A stretch of DNA of 64,000 bases, taken from the NCBI RefSeq assembly GCF_014529535.1, contig NW_023503493.1, positions 16,214,001-16,278,000 of the forward strand. The letters are read 5' to 3'. Below the pieces are notes generated by a model. The model searched no databases. It was not told where the DNA came from and saw nothing but the letters and a program-made list of their open reading frames with translations. This document shows positions 14,101-25,584 of the stretch, piece by piece. This stretch comes from Bradysia coprophila. Taxonomy: Eukaryota > Arthropoda > Insecta > Diptera > Sciaridae. Made by a program: the position numbers and the translations under genes. Position 1 is the stretch's first letter. Every line of letters starts with the position of its first letter.

Positions 14101-14470
14101 TAGATAGATAGATACTTTTATTTTGCGTCGGCTAATACAGCCGACGGACCATGATCACAGTACAGTTAACAAATCAGACTTAAGCTAGGAATTGGAAATA
14201 TAAACACAAAATAAATAGGAATTAGGATAAAAAAAATCACAAAGTTTACATCTAGTTATCACAGTCAATTAAAGGACTTAAACTTGTCGTCAAAAATCAT
14301 TTACGAAATTCAAAATTCAAATAAAGAAAAAAGAAGAACAACTCGTCTAGTATAAAAACAAAACGTATAAGCAGAGGTCCAGAGAAGAAAGTCAAATCAA
14401 TCGTAATAAAGCTAATCAACAGTTCACAACGCAACCCAATGACCAAACACTTCGTCAGGAAGTCTTATTA
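14101..14470 (-). mobile_element. 3' end of a non-LTR retrotransposon
   Basis: Read on the minus strand, the segment ends in a short hairpin (GTCGGCTGTATTAGCCGAC), then CAAAATAAAAG and a terminal TATC microsatellite. That is the usual layout of insect LINE 3' ends. No reverse-transcriptase sequence is visible, so the copy is 5'-truncated. The inner boundary is approximate. Confidence 0.6.
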
Positions 14471-14689
14471 GAGCGGACCGAAACCACTTAGCCACTTACC
14501 ACAAATCGTATTGTTCACTTTACTGCTGCTACAACTACTGGACTAAACAAATGTCAAAATTTTTCATAGTAGCTCGCAGCACTGAACTTATTTTGACATT
14601 TGATTGTTGTTGATGGTCGTTTCTGCGGATGGTATTGCGCCAATTTTCTCTGTACAAAAACAAATTGAATCGTTCCGAATTTGTCGAAT

Positions 14690-17600
14690 ATGCTGTTCTC
14701 AAACGGTGTCCCTACAGCGGATGTACCATTTAAGCGATTAGATGTACCATTTCGTGATGAATCGAGTAGATTTCGTTTCACGGCACAGAACGATTATTCC
14801 AAACAATTCGCTCATATTTATGCAGCTAGACTGGGACAAATGCGAGCACTATTGGAATCAAAGGCCAAAGACAAATGGGGTAAGTTAACACAAGTCCATA
14901 AAAACTGCTGCAATATCGTAATATTGTGATCCTGATGCATTCATTGCAGGTGACAAGTATCCTTTGAAGAAAATGTTCGAGTTGAAAGAAGACTTTACGG
15001 AGAAGTGCATCTTAGTGGGAACTCTGTTCAAACATCAGGTAAGATCGTCTGATCTGTGATTCACAGACTGTGAGATGCCTACAACAATCTAACCAGCTGC
15101 TGTTTACATATTTTAGCAATTAAAGCCGAGTATTCTCCGAGATATTTCCGAAGAAACACAACTAGCTCCGCAACCACCCCGTTTCAATTTCGTTGATGAG
15201 GAAGATATGTTGATTTTAGAAGACGAGTTACAGAGAATTCGTTTAGTTGGTAAATTGGACGTTCATCACATGGTCACTGGTGTAGTGTGTGCAGTACTTG
15301 GTGAGTAAATTGGTTTCACTCCACCACACCGTCTCATTTTGTTGAATTAAATATTTCTTTTAAATCCAAATTTGTCTAATGATGCCTGAACTGAATATTT
15401 ATTCTCTGGATTTATGAAAGGCCGGGATAGTAAGTGAATATAGAAATTTGAGTTTTGTGTTAATTATACAATCGTGCACTTTACTCACCACTCAAAACAC
15501 TGGCTTTTGTAACAAATTGTAAAATACTTGCTCACATTACACACCAATATATGACAACACAACATTTTCACACATTTCACTTAAAATTCACTATAAATTA
15601 ACGTCTACATGTTAACGTCTACATGACAACAGATTCAGTACAACTTTTAGACAGAACATGGTCATCTTGGCATTTTCAACGCCAATAGTACTGCGTCCCT
15701 CAAAAAATCTTTATAGTTAAATTAACGACGTCATGGCCACATTACAAATACAACTGGGCAAAAAGAACTGAATCAAAAACGACTTTAACATAAAAGCAAC
15801 ATCTAGTGAGTCGATCCCTGAGACAATTCTATTAACCGTCGTCCCAACTTCTATTCATGCGGACTAAGTTTGTTTGACAGTGAAGCAAGTGGGCGGAAAA
15901 AGTAATGTATATGTGAATGACTGCAAACTAACCTCAGTAAAAATTTGTCATTTAAGGTAAAAAAAAACTCAAGGCTATTCATGGAATAGCAGGAGAAGTA
16001 ACTACAGTCATGCATTTTTAATCTAATTACCTCCACCACGCTCTTAACATTAGGGGTTCACTCAGAGCCTATTTTAAGGAATTAAAGCTCCCTAAATTCC
16101 TTAAAGTTCTTCAAAATTTCCGAAAATTCACAAATTTTATGTGTTCGTGAATCTTAGAGGCATCGGTGCTTTGTTGAAAAACATATATTTGGGCTTTTTC
16201 TAAATACTGATTTACTTTCACAGCAGAAATCATTTTCAAAAATGTAAGACTGCTATAACAACCACGGATGTGTTATTTCTTTAAACTCCTCACGTTTCTC
16301 AGAGCCGGTCAAACGACTAAAACCGAAACTAATTTTTAGTTCAAAGCTAACACATTCGTGCTTGTTATTGGAGGACTTACATTTTTCGAACTGGATTCTG
16401 ATGAAAAGATATCATCAAAAATGAAATACGAGACACACAAATGTAGGCTACAATTTTAGCTAAGCACCGATGCTCCTTTAGAATGATTATTTAAAATTGT
16501 TTGACTGGCTTTTACACATGGTCGAAAGCAGCTAAATAATCCAGAAGTTTTTCAATATGTTGAAGTAAATAAGTAAAAGGAATGACTAAAAAATTGAGGA
16601 ATTTAGGTAATTAATTCCTTAAGAGTCAATTCGCCAAAACTTCAACCAAGTTGTATGAAACATGAAAACAAGCCATCAGCGATTTTCGGCGGGTACACAG
16701 TAATCGATTCAGGTGATCCTCCTGAGTCATTTGCAACAACAAAAAATCCTCGAAATAATTATGTTTTCACGCCAGAAATCATGAAAAAATGTACTGCGCG
16801 AGGGTGACCAAAATAGTTTTTGTTGCATATCACCAAGAATACGTAACGCATTTATCTGAAATTATGGTCATTGGTAGAGGTGTTGACGCCGCATAAGCTG
16901 GCCTATAAAACATTTCGAAATTTTTCGTGTATGTGGTGCAGTAGCTATTTTAGGGGAAAAAAATTCCAACTTTTGCAGAGTGTTTTCAAAAAGTTACAAC
17001 GATAGACTTCGAAGATATGGGTGTCGTTGGGTAGGTAGTGACCTCTACTATCCATGACACCATGAACCTACCGCGGCACGACTTTCGTTGAGCTTCAATT
17101 TTGATTGAAGTATACTAACACAAAAATTCTCTATAATTCCACTTTTCTTCGCGTCTATTTCAATTTTTCTGACGTATGTGACAATTTTAAATCAGGGCTT
17201 CAGTTACTGGCACCTTACGCTTCGGGAAATTTCGTTTAGGGCCTATAAAATTTGAAACAAAACCAACTGATTCAATTGTGTCATATGTTCCTCGGGTATC
17301 TCCAGACTTCCTAGTATGGCCAGTGTGGCATTGTATCAAGTGTTTACTAGCATATTAGAATCATATTTTGTACTTTAGTCACTTACCGGAAGGATTTGGA
17401 AAATTTTCACAAATATACGAATACGAAAAATTCGACATATTCGGCATTATAAATGCTAATTCTTGGTGATATGCAACAAAAACTATTTTGGTCACCCTCG
17501 CGCAGTACATTTTTTCATGATTTCTGGCGTGAAAACATAATTATTTCGAGGATTTTTTTTGTTGCAAATGACTCAGGAGGATCACCTGAATCGATTACTG

Positions 17601-20600
17601 TGTACCCGCCGAAAATCGCTGATGGCTTGTTTTTAAGTTGTTCGAAGTTTTGGCGAATTGACTCTTAAGATGCCTATCTTTGGTTCACGTGGCACGCCAT
17701 ATATTAATTTCAAATTAGATGTCCAGCTCTACCTTCCATTCCATTTCACATTTACACTCCTAAAGGAGTATATGTACTAGGCCATAGAAATCAAAAGCGT
17801 AGAACCAAATGAACAAATCTCAGGTACCTGGAGGATTACGAAATGCGTTCCTAGACACTGATCGGTCACACAAATGTGCAAAGCGGTTGAAGATCATACA
17901 TAAGTACAGTTAATTAATTCATAGAGTCCATTAATTTGCAGAAATTCATTCGTAGCAAATTCTTTCGCCGAACAATGCTTTAAACGAGTAATTTCAGAAA
18001 TTCAGAAAATAAAATCCGTTTATCTGATCCATCTGTCCATCTAATATCGTTTTACAGTCAGTCAGACTTGAATTAATTGAATGTCCGAGACACGGCAGAT
18101 TTACCCTGCATACGCAAATAATTTTTTTTACCAATTCGTTAATCCATCCATGTCTAGTAGAAACAACACCTGTAAAAACAATCGAAACGATGTATAAATT
18201 ATGAAAATGTGGCTTGCTGACGGAGTTCGATTCGACGTGGCTAATGATTAAACTGGCTGAAATATTTATTTATTTATTTCCGTTGACAATTTTTCATCAT
18301 GCGCAAAATATTTTTGTTTTTGGCGTAGTGTGTTTCTGTAGCAATTCATTACGCAGTTATAAAACATGGGCGTTGAACAACTGAATCATTTCTTGCGCTC
18401 ATTCGTTTTTCGCTGAAATCAGATCTTACTTTGACGCATTACTGAACGTAAATATTTATTTTACGTAAGCAGATTTTCAGATATTTGGATGAAATAGAAA
18501 TTGCTTGTGTATGCACTAGGTAGCTAACGAACTTTAAAACGCGTGTTAATATCGTGACGAAGTAATTTTGTCGTATCGTTTTAGCAGGACATTAAAACGA
18601 AAATCCATTTTAGTAGTAGTGTCTTTGCTCTGTAATAATCAGCTGATTTCCTGACAAAAGCTCTTTGTATGGAAGCAACTTCCATTTCTTATTTCCTCTT
18701 GAACACTGGATTCGAGGATTGAAATACATGAAATTTTGTTCCTCTACTTCTGCTCAGATTAGCAATCTTTACATAAATTGAGTAAAATCTGCCGTTTAGT
18801 CACACGTTAGGCAAATGTAAATTTTTTCGATTTGGACAAATTATTTCAATAAAATTTCCAGCAAACGGACTTTAGTAATAAGGGTAGACTATGCATCTCT
18901 GTCGAGAATGTTTATTTTGACGATTTGGAAGTTTGGCACCGAGCCGAAGACGTGGTACATAATCCAATTCGTCAAAAGTAACATTTATGACAGAGGTGCA
19001 TACGCTTTTTTATCTGCCGAGAACAGATATATAGAGATAAACAAATTTGCCCTAGAGGGATAACATCGAGCAGAGGTCTGCATAAGGTTCACCGTTCATC
19101 GAGATTATCGTTCTAGGCAGATAAAATACCTCATCTTCTGACAATGAAGCATTATTGAATGATACACTTTGTTTCTTAATATGATGAACCGGTGGATGTT
19201 TTTTACATTGTGTGGTTGCATCCCTCGCCTTCGGCTCGAGCTTAGCTTAGCTTAAAATTTTTTTTTTCTGTTTTCAACGTTATTCAATCCACAAATACAA
19301 TCCATACGAAATCACGTTGAAACATAGATCGATTACACATTTACCTATGCGCGCGAGATAGCAGTATCAGTAGTACGAATGTGCGGAACATTAACATATA
19401 GGAAGTACGTACATGGTATAGAGATGAGTGGGTATAGCAAATTTTTGTGCCCACATGCCCACTATGCCCATCATTTGAGTAAAAAAGCCCAATGCCCGCA
19501 AGTAGAATGCCCAGCCCGCAAACTTTATCTACAGAAATCGCCGAATTGTAAAATTTTGAACGTTCACTTCAATATTTTTCACCATTTGGTATGTAAGTAA
19601 AGGGATTAAAAGTTTCTAAGCTAAAATTTTCGGGTGTAACGCATGAAAAAAAAATTAATCGTTTCAAGCCTGTGGGTCTAGGCTCCTATAGAGAGAAAAA
19701 CAAACCAACAAACATAGAAGAACTTTATCTTGTGGATAATTACACATATACAATTATGCGAGGTCGTCCACACAAACACTTCATTTAACACATTTTACTA
19801 TTGATCTAACCGTAGCATCATCCAATTTTTGGCATAAAATTTAATTTTATTTATTTCCTTAGGCTATGAAGACGGTGCAGGAAAATTTACAGTAGAAGAG
19901 TATTTATTCTACGAAGGTGGTCCACAGAAACCACTAACGGATCTAACTAATGATCCGTTATTGGTTTTGATTTCTGGACTGGATCAGGTAAAATACTTAT
20001 TGCTTCTATCAACTTGTTATGCAATGCTAAGACATTATGTCATCATTCCAGTCATCACCGAACGATTTCTCCATGTCATTAGAACTGTTTCAGCAGTGGA
20101 TGTTCGGCAACATCGACAGCTTTAACAAAACAGATGATTTAGAAGCTGCTAGTATTGTGCGTATCATCGTAGCCGGTAATTCTGTGCGCTCATCGTTTGA
20201 GGTGAAACAGCGTTCGAATTTGACTCGCCAGCCCGAATCAGAAATAACCCTACGTGCCGTTAATTCCGTTGACGAAATTCTGTCGCATTGGGTAAAATCA
20301 TCGCCAGTGGATCTAATGTCGGGTGAATTTGATCCGGCAAATTTTATGTTGCCGCAACAACCGATGCACCATTGTATGTTTCCGAAGAGTTTTCGCAGTA
20401 AGAATTTACGTTGTGTTACGAATCCGTACAGTTGTAACATTGCTGATCGATCCATCGTTGGAACATCTGGCCAGAATGTTTTGGATATTCAACGCTATTC
20501 TAAAATTGAGGATGGTTTGGAAGCGCTAAAAGTGTCATTGGTGTGGAGTCACTTGGCACCGACCAGTCCGGATACGTTGCCATGCTATCCCTACTACCAG

Positions 20601-20883
20601 AAAGATCCGTTCATAATTGATGAGTGTCCGCACGTTTATTTTGCTGGTAATATGAACGAATTCAAAACGGATCTGTACCAAGGTAATATTTCGAAAGAAA
20701 ACTTTTCCGAATCGAAATCAAATTTTTTGTTTTATTTTGCATTTAAAAGGTGCAAATGGTCAACGCACAAGACTGGTTTGCATTCCTGCATTTTCAAAAA
20801 CTCAAGCAGTTGCAGTTGTAAATTTAAGAACATTAGCCTGTAAGTCGTTAAGCTTTCGTTTGAGTTCGGACTTTGAGCTGTAA
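14690..20883 (+). CDS. PolD2: DNA polymerase delta subunit 2 (p50/B-subunit)
   Basis: Exons: 14690-14879, 14950-15038, 15117-15300, 19863-19987, 20052-20682 and 20750-20883, giving 450 codons plus stop, close to the family's usual 430-470. The product is the non-catalytic B-subunit that links the polymerase delta catalytic subunit to the rest of the replicative holoenzyme in the nucleus. Family hallmarks in order: QFAHIYAARL and GTLFKHQQLKPSIL near the N-terminus, the OB-fold region ending GKLDVHHMVTGVVCAVLG, then the inactive calcineurin-like phosphoesterase domain with VRIIVAGNSV, SGEFDPANFMLPQQPMH, TNPY, GTSGQNV and the C-terminal APTSPDTLPCYPY and ECPHVYFAGN blocks. All six exons join in phase. 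The start is the first ATG of the open frame; an upstream in-frame TTG was not used. Intron 3 is 4.6 kb and full of repeats, the others 50-80 bp. Confidence 0.95.
16623..17664. mobile_element. long-inverted-repeat element with TTAA flanks
   Basis: Arms of about 210 bp (16623-16840 and 17459-17664) are near-perfect inverted copies, beginning GAGTCAATTCGCC and ending with its complement, and both outer ends abut TTAA (16619-16622 and 17665-17668). A TTAA target duplication is typical of piggyBac-type elements, although the termini are not a canonical piggyBac end. The ~620 bp interior shows no transposase, so it is a non-autonomous insertion within PolD2 intron 3. Confidence 0.7.
18889..19011. 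mobile_element. MITE with ~38-bp terminal inverted repeats
   Basis: Left TATGCATCTCTGTC and right GACAGAGGTGCATA are inverted copies, and the similarity continues through TTTTGACGA and TTGG on each arm. Terminal TA dinucleotides suggest a Tc1/mariner-type target duplication. A second inverted pair (TTTATCTGCC ... GGCAGATAAAA) spans about 19010-19129 immediately next to it. Confidence 0.6.
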
Positions 20884-20927
20884 ATATGTTAGAAATGAAA
20901 TTCCCGTTCGTTTGTCCGCTCTAAGAA

Positions 20928-20933
20928 AATAAA
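20928..20933 (+). terminator. polyadenylation signal of PolD2
   Basis: AATAAA lies 45 bp after the PolD2 stop codon, the expected position for its cleavage and polyadenylation signal. Confidence 0.7.
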
Positions 20934-20995
20934 TTTTGTAAACTTTCGAAATTAATTGTGTTTTGTACATGGTTGAAAAGATGGTAACAGTATTT

Positions 20996-21165
20996 TACAC
21001 GACTAGGGATAAAAAGGTGAAAAGTAGAATTTTCGTGAGAAACACACGAAAACAACACTTTTCATTTTTATCCCTAGTTATATAATGGATTTTACATGCT
21101 GAGGACGTCGAAAGTAGTGCTTGAAACATGAAAAGTACGGTTTTCGACGCATGTAGCATGTAAAA
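20996..21165 (+). repeat. dispersed hairpin repeat, copy 2
   Basis: Second copy of the 4511-4688 repeat. Its head is a clear hairpin: ACTAGGGATAAAAAGGTGAA pairs with TTTTCATTTTTATCCCTAGT. It ends with GCATGTAGCATGTAAAA. The minus-strand ORF overlapping it is not a gene. Confidence 0.65.
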
Positions 21166-22534
21166 CATATTGTGCCACGTTAATACAATATAGCAAAACT
21201 CAAGCAAATATTTAAGTATTGAAGTTTTGGTGAGATGGGTGAGATTTTGGTGATGGGACACTGAAATGTAGTGAGTCTCAGCACGAATTTTTAGCAAATT
21301 TCAAAAATTTGCAGACGCCACGAGATACTAAATTGACAAAAGAATTGTTCTTCCGACAGAAAAAATTGTTTTGTTTAGCATTTCAGGTACACAACTCTCG
21401 AAATTACCTAAAGTCAACCGTTTAAAACAGATATGCAAATAACTATTATGGCATTAGAACAGATATGTAAGTGTTTAGCAGCGTTGTCGAGCTAACTAGC
21501 AATTTCCTAATATCTCAAGTGGTTCTGAAAAATGTAAGTGGAATTTTGATTTTGAGTTTTTCTTTTACTGAGGGATAAACGACTTCCCATTTCGAAAACA
21601 GTTATGACACGATTTTCTGGTTTTGTATGGAGCTTGACAATTCATTCCCCTCGGCTATTTTTTTAAAATAAAATATAAAAATTGAATCGCGACTCATTTA
21701 AATGGTGACGCTGCTTTCAGACATTGTATCAGGTGATTTTTTTATTTTTTTTTTAAGTTATTGAATCAATTAGATAGTGACAATAAGGGTATTCCCGACG
21801 TGATTTTTCATTTACTGTAAGGTCCACTTTATGGTAGAGCAAGTGAACTTTCACACGTTCGATATATAGAACTAAACTGGAGGCTTGAGATCACAGGCCA
21901 TACGCTACACATTGGCAGTTTCTTTGACCAGAGGAACAATTGTAAAAATCTGAATCTTCTCTTTGTAGCTCGAGGGCAAGCCACTCGATTTGCAACTATT
22001 TTTTAACGTACAACTCTTGTCGAATGTAACTCGTATCCTTCCGAAAATTGTAAATAAAATCAACAAAATTGTGTACAAATTTGGGAAAAAATCAAACTTT
22101 ACCGATAAAGAAATAATAAACTATCGATGTCGATGTTCCTGAGTACATCGATAAAAATATTCAATGGTACCGATAAAAGGGTATTATTTAACGATTATTG
22201 GTAAAACTCACTGATTTAAACGAAATGGATTGCAAAATCGAAGACCACGATGAAATTAAAACAAGCATTTGATCAACGCACTTCAAGCATGACTACAGTC
22301 GAAGAAATTTAGTTTTCGGGTTTTCCAAAGGTATTAATCTTATTTAACCCACACTTTATCCCACAACAATGGAATCCACAAATTTAAATTTAGTTAACTC
22401 AGCGGTCGCAATGACGGCGCTGCAGTCACGATTTCAAAATGTGATATAGGGTGGATAAACTAAATTTTGGTTTTGGTTACATTTTCTCTTGGTTTTTAAT
22501 TATTACATCAGGCTTCTAAATTAAGAGTACCTTT

Positions 22535-22885
22535 ATGCAATATAAACCGTTTGAGTTTGAAAAAAGATGTTTTGTATCAGTGAACGATATAGGAAAGCGT
22601 TCAGTACGTCTCAACATACAAAAGAACGTAAAATATAATTGTACATTTAGCCACCCTACGTCCGTCATCGCTTCTATTGTCTTCAAAAACATATTGTGTG
22701 CTTGTCATGATAATTATCAGACGTTTGTTTATTTATGTGTCTCATCTAAAATGCTGGCCAGCAAAATTTTGATCATTAAATTCAACGGCAAAATTGATCT
22801 AAATGTTAAAGTAATTGTGAATAATAGTGAAGTTACTGTGGTTTTGTTTTCTCCTCATAAAGGAATTTGCATCAGTTCGATGTAA
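22535..22885 (+). CDS. unidentified 116-aa ORF in left foldback arm
   Basis: A complete 116-codon frame beginning MQYKPFEFEKRCFVSVNDIG and ending KGICISSM. I recognise no domain. It is rich in Val, Ile, Lys and Asn, with three cysteines in the middle part, and shows no obvious signal peptide. The identical frame exists on the opposite strand in the other arm, with two visible amino-acid differences (Thr/Asn and Pro/Leu near the C-terminus). It could be an exon of an element protein, a captured host fragment or a chance ORF inside a conserved repeat. Confidence 0.35.
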   Translation: MQYKPFEFEKRCFVSVNDIGKRSVRLNIQKNVKYNCTFSHPTSVIASIVFKNILCACHDNYQTFVYLCVSSKMLASKILIIKFNGKIDLNVKVIVNNSEVTVVLFSPHKGICISSM

Positions 22886-23618
22886 AGTGCGGAGCACCAT
22901 TGGAAAAAAAACTTGTCGCTGAAGAATGATCAAAAAGTTGCTGGACGCAATAGCTTCAACTAATGCTTTGCAGGATATAGAATCGAAATTAGAGAAACAC
23001 CAAGAGCCGTCCATTTGAAATCTTCATCATCATCATTTCAACTAAAGGCTTTTTTTTAACGAAACGCAGATTCGGAACATTCTTTTTCGCCAAATTACAA
23101 TTTGGCATAGGAAATCAATTCAACTCTTTGTATAAGTGTTAAGTGAAGCTCATGATTGAGCTCAATCATGAAAACAGAATCTGGTCAGGAATAAGATAAG
23201 AATATGAATGTATGACGAACTTCAAAGTTCCTGATTTATAATCCTGAGATGCCTGCTCATGCAATTATGCGATTTACGATTTCCAAAGAATTTTAATATC
23301 AACTTTTAGACAAAATAACAATTTCCAAGTCTGTTTTCTATTTGATTTATTTGATGTATTTCCGACCTCGTTCTAGGATAATAAAATTTTCTGTGGATTA
23401 TTTGTAACTTCATGAAAATATTAAGATTGAAAACCTCAGAAACATTCACATAAAAATTATGCTTTCCTAACTAATGTTGAAATAGCCTTTTTGCACTCAT
23501 TAGGAACTTAGGAAAATAACTACTGGTCGAGACGGTTTACTTGTAGTCCGAAATTATATTTTGGCTTCGTAGAACACAGATAAACACAAGAGAGAGGAAT
23601 TATATGATATGCAGTACA

Positions 23619-23843
23619 TACTGTCCCGCAATGAAAGTAGATAAGTAGGTATGGCCAGTCCATACAAGTCGGAGCACATACGGATTTGCATGGCGCCACC
23701 TCAAACTAACTCATTTTTATTGGAAATTTGCACTAGAAATGAGTTTGTTTGAGGTGGCGCCATGCAAGTCCGTATGTGCTCCAGCTAGAACAAATTTGAA
23801 CGTTTGGCCATACCTATCTATTTACTTTCATTGCTGTCCCGTA
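23619..23843. mobile_element. nested palindromic MITE
   Basis: Left end TACTGTCCCGCAATGAAAGT pairs with right end ACTTTCATTGCTGTCCCGTA. Inner blocks GGTATGGCC/GGCCATACC and GCATGGCGCCACCTCAAAC with its complement also pair. It is nested in the loop of the large foldback element. No coding capacity. Confidence 0.7.
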
Positions 23844-24132
23844 CAATCTTTTTCTAAATAAAAGTTATAGTCAAATCGACAATATTGTATTATTTGGCGA
23901 TTTGTCATATTTTGGAGTTTCTTCACACTTTGGCGATTTTTCTTGACAATTCATCATATTTAGTTGATTTGTTAAATCATCAAGAAAAGTCTCAGAAGTG
24001 TGAAGAAACGCCATAAAGACAAATTTTCAATTCTCTATGATCCTTGGAGTTTCTTTACTCTTTGGCGATATTTCTTGGTTTTTCTTCACATTATGGCGAT
24101 TTTTCTTGTTGATTTAACAAATCAACCATAAC

Positions 24133-24523
24133 AGGTTCCGAGCCTACGCTGAAATTGTAGCCTACATTTCTGCGTTTCGAAATTTTTTCGCTGATATCTT
24201 TTTACGAGAGCCCTTTTTGAAAAATGTACGACCACATTTTCGAGTAAAAATATGTCAGCTTTGAATAAAAAATAAAATTGTCTGTGAAAGTTCCATGTGC
24301 TTTGAGAAAAGTGTACCTTTGATGGAAATTTGGGGCATCGGTACAGTTTTCTCAAAGCACATGGAACTTTCACAGACAATTTTATTTTTTATTCAAAGCT
24401 GACATATTTTTACTCGAAAATGTGGTCGTACATTTTTCAAAAAGGGCTCTCGTAAAAAGATATCAGCGATCAAAAATTTCGAACAGAAATATAGGCTACA
24501 ATTTCAGCGTAGGCTCGGAACCT
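24133..24523. mobile_element. nested palindromic element, ~390 bp
   Basis: Almost perfect inverted arms of about 190 bp, outer ends AGGTTCCGAGCCTACGCTG and its complement, separated by a loop of about 35 bp. It is nested in the foldback element. ORFs called in the two arms are the same sequence read from each side and are not genes. Confidence 0.75.
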
Positions 24524-24639
24524 CATAATGATGAATTGCCAAGAAAAATCGATAGTGTGAAGAGAAGAAGAGAAAAATCGCCAGAGTGTGAGGAAACGCC
24601 AAAGTGTAAAAATACGTTTTTGAAATGTCTCTACATTAT

Positions 24640-24860
24640 CTTTCGTAAAATGATAGTGTCCTCGGGATCTTTTGTTAAAGTATGAATTCCCTAGGATCGA
24701 ACAAGATGCCGTTACCTGACGTAAAATAAGAGTTTCCTTAGGATCGAACCAGGCAGCATTTCGTAACTTTTATAAAAGGGTAGATTCACTAGCTTCGAAC
24801 AAATAACGCCTTTTAGATAAATTTCGTAAAAGGATAAATTTCCAAGGATTTGTTTAATCA
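24640..24860 (+). repeat. ~58-bp minisatellite, second locus
   Basis: About four diverged units containing TTTCGTAAAA, ATGAATTCCCTAGGATCGAA and GCCGTTAC / GCCTTTTAG blocks. The unit is the same as at 12018-12160, more than 12 kb away, and here it sits in the foldback loop. Confidence 0.6.
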
Positions 24861-25233
24861 CCACGAAGAATCGCCAAAGTGTGAAGAAACGCAACAAAGA
24901 CAAATTTATCATTCTTTGTTTTTGCCAGCGTTTCTTCATCCCTTGCCAATTTTGTATTTTTGGCGATTCTTCATGGGAATCATGATTAATGACGGCTACG
25001 AGCTTTAGCGAAAACGAATGAGATGTTCCGATCCGAATCTGCGAGCGAACTTCCGTTTCGTTAAAAAAAAACCTTTAGTTGAAATGATGATGATGAAGAT
25101 TTCAAATGGACGGCTCTTGGTGTTTCTCTAATTTCGATTCTATATCCTGCAAAGCATTAGTTGAAGCTATTGCGTCCAGCAACTTTTTGATCATTCTTCA
25201 GCGACAAGTTTTTTTCCAATGGTGCTCCGCACT

Positions 25234-25584
25234 TTACATCGAACTGATGCAAATTCCTTTATGAAGAGAAAACAAAACCACATTAACTTCACTATTATTC
25301 ACAATTACTTTAACATTTAGATCAATTTTGCCGTTGAATTTAATGATCAAAATTTTGCTGGCCAGCATTTTAGATGAGACACATAAATAAACAAACGTCT
25401 GATAATTATCATGACAAGCACACAATATGTTTTTGAAGACAATAGAAGCGATGACGGACGTAGGGTGGCTAAATGTACAATTATATTTTACATTCTTTTG
25501 TATGTTGAGACGTACTGAACGCTTTCCTATATCGTTCACTGATACAAAACATCTTTTTTCAAACTCAAACGGTTTATATTGCAT
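25234..25584 (-). CDS. unidentified 116-aa ORF in right foldback arm
   Basis: Inverted counterpart of the ORF at 22535-22885, same length and start, differing at two residues near the C-terminus (VNV in place of VTV, SLH in place of SPH). Both copies remain open, which is expected for two recently identical arms whether or not the ORF is used. Function unknown. Confidence 0.35.
   Translation of the reverse strand: MQYKPFEFEKRCFVSVNDIGKRSVRLNIQKNVKYNCTFSHPTSVIASIVFKNILCACHDNYQTFVYLCVSSKMLASKILIIKFNGKIDLNVKVIVNNSEVNVVLFSLHKGICISSM

Noticed and set aside
14681..14689. Upstream start for PolD2
   Set aside because: The first codon of the open frame at 14681 is TTG; the first ATG is at 14690.
20995..21297. 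100-codon minus-strand ORF
   Set aside because: Most of it lies in the dispersed hairpin repeat also present at 4511-4688, and its translation shows no domain.
24122..24685. Two ORFs of 85 and 87 codons
   Set aside because: They are the same sequence read from each arm of the nested palindrome (VVHFSKRALVKRYQR in both).
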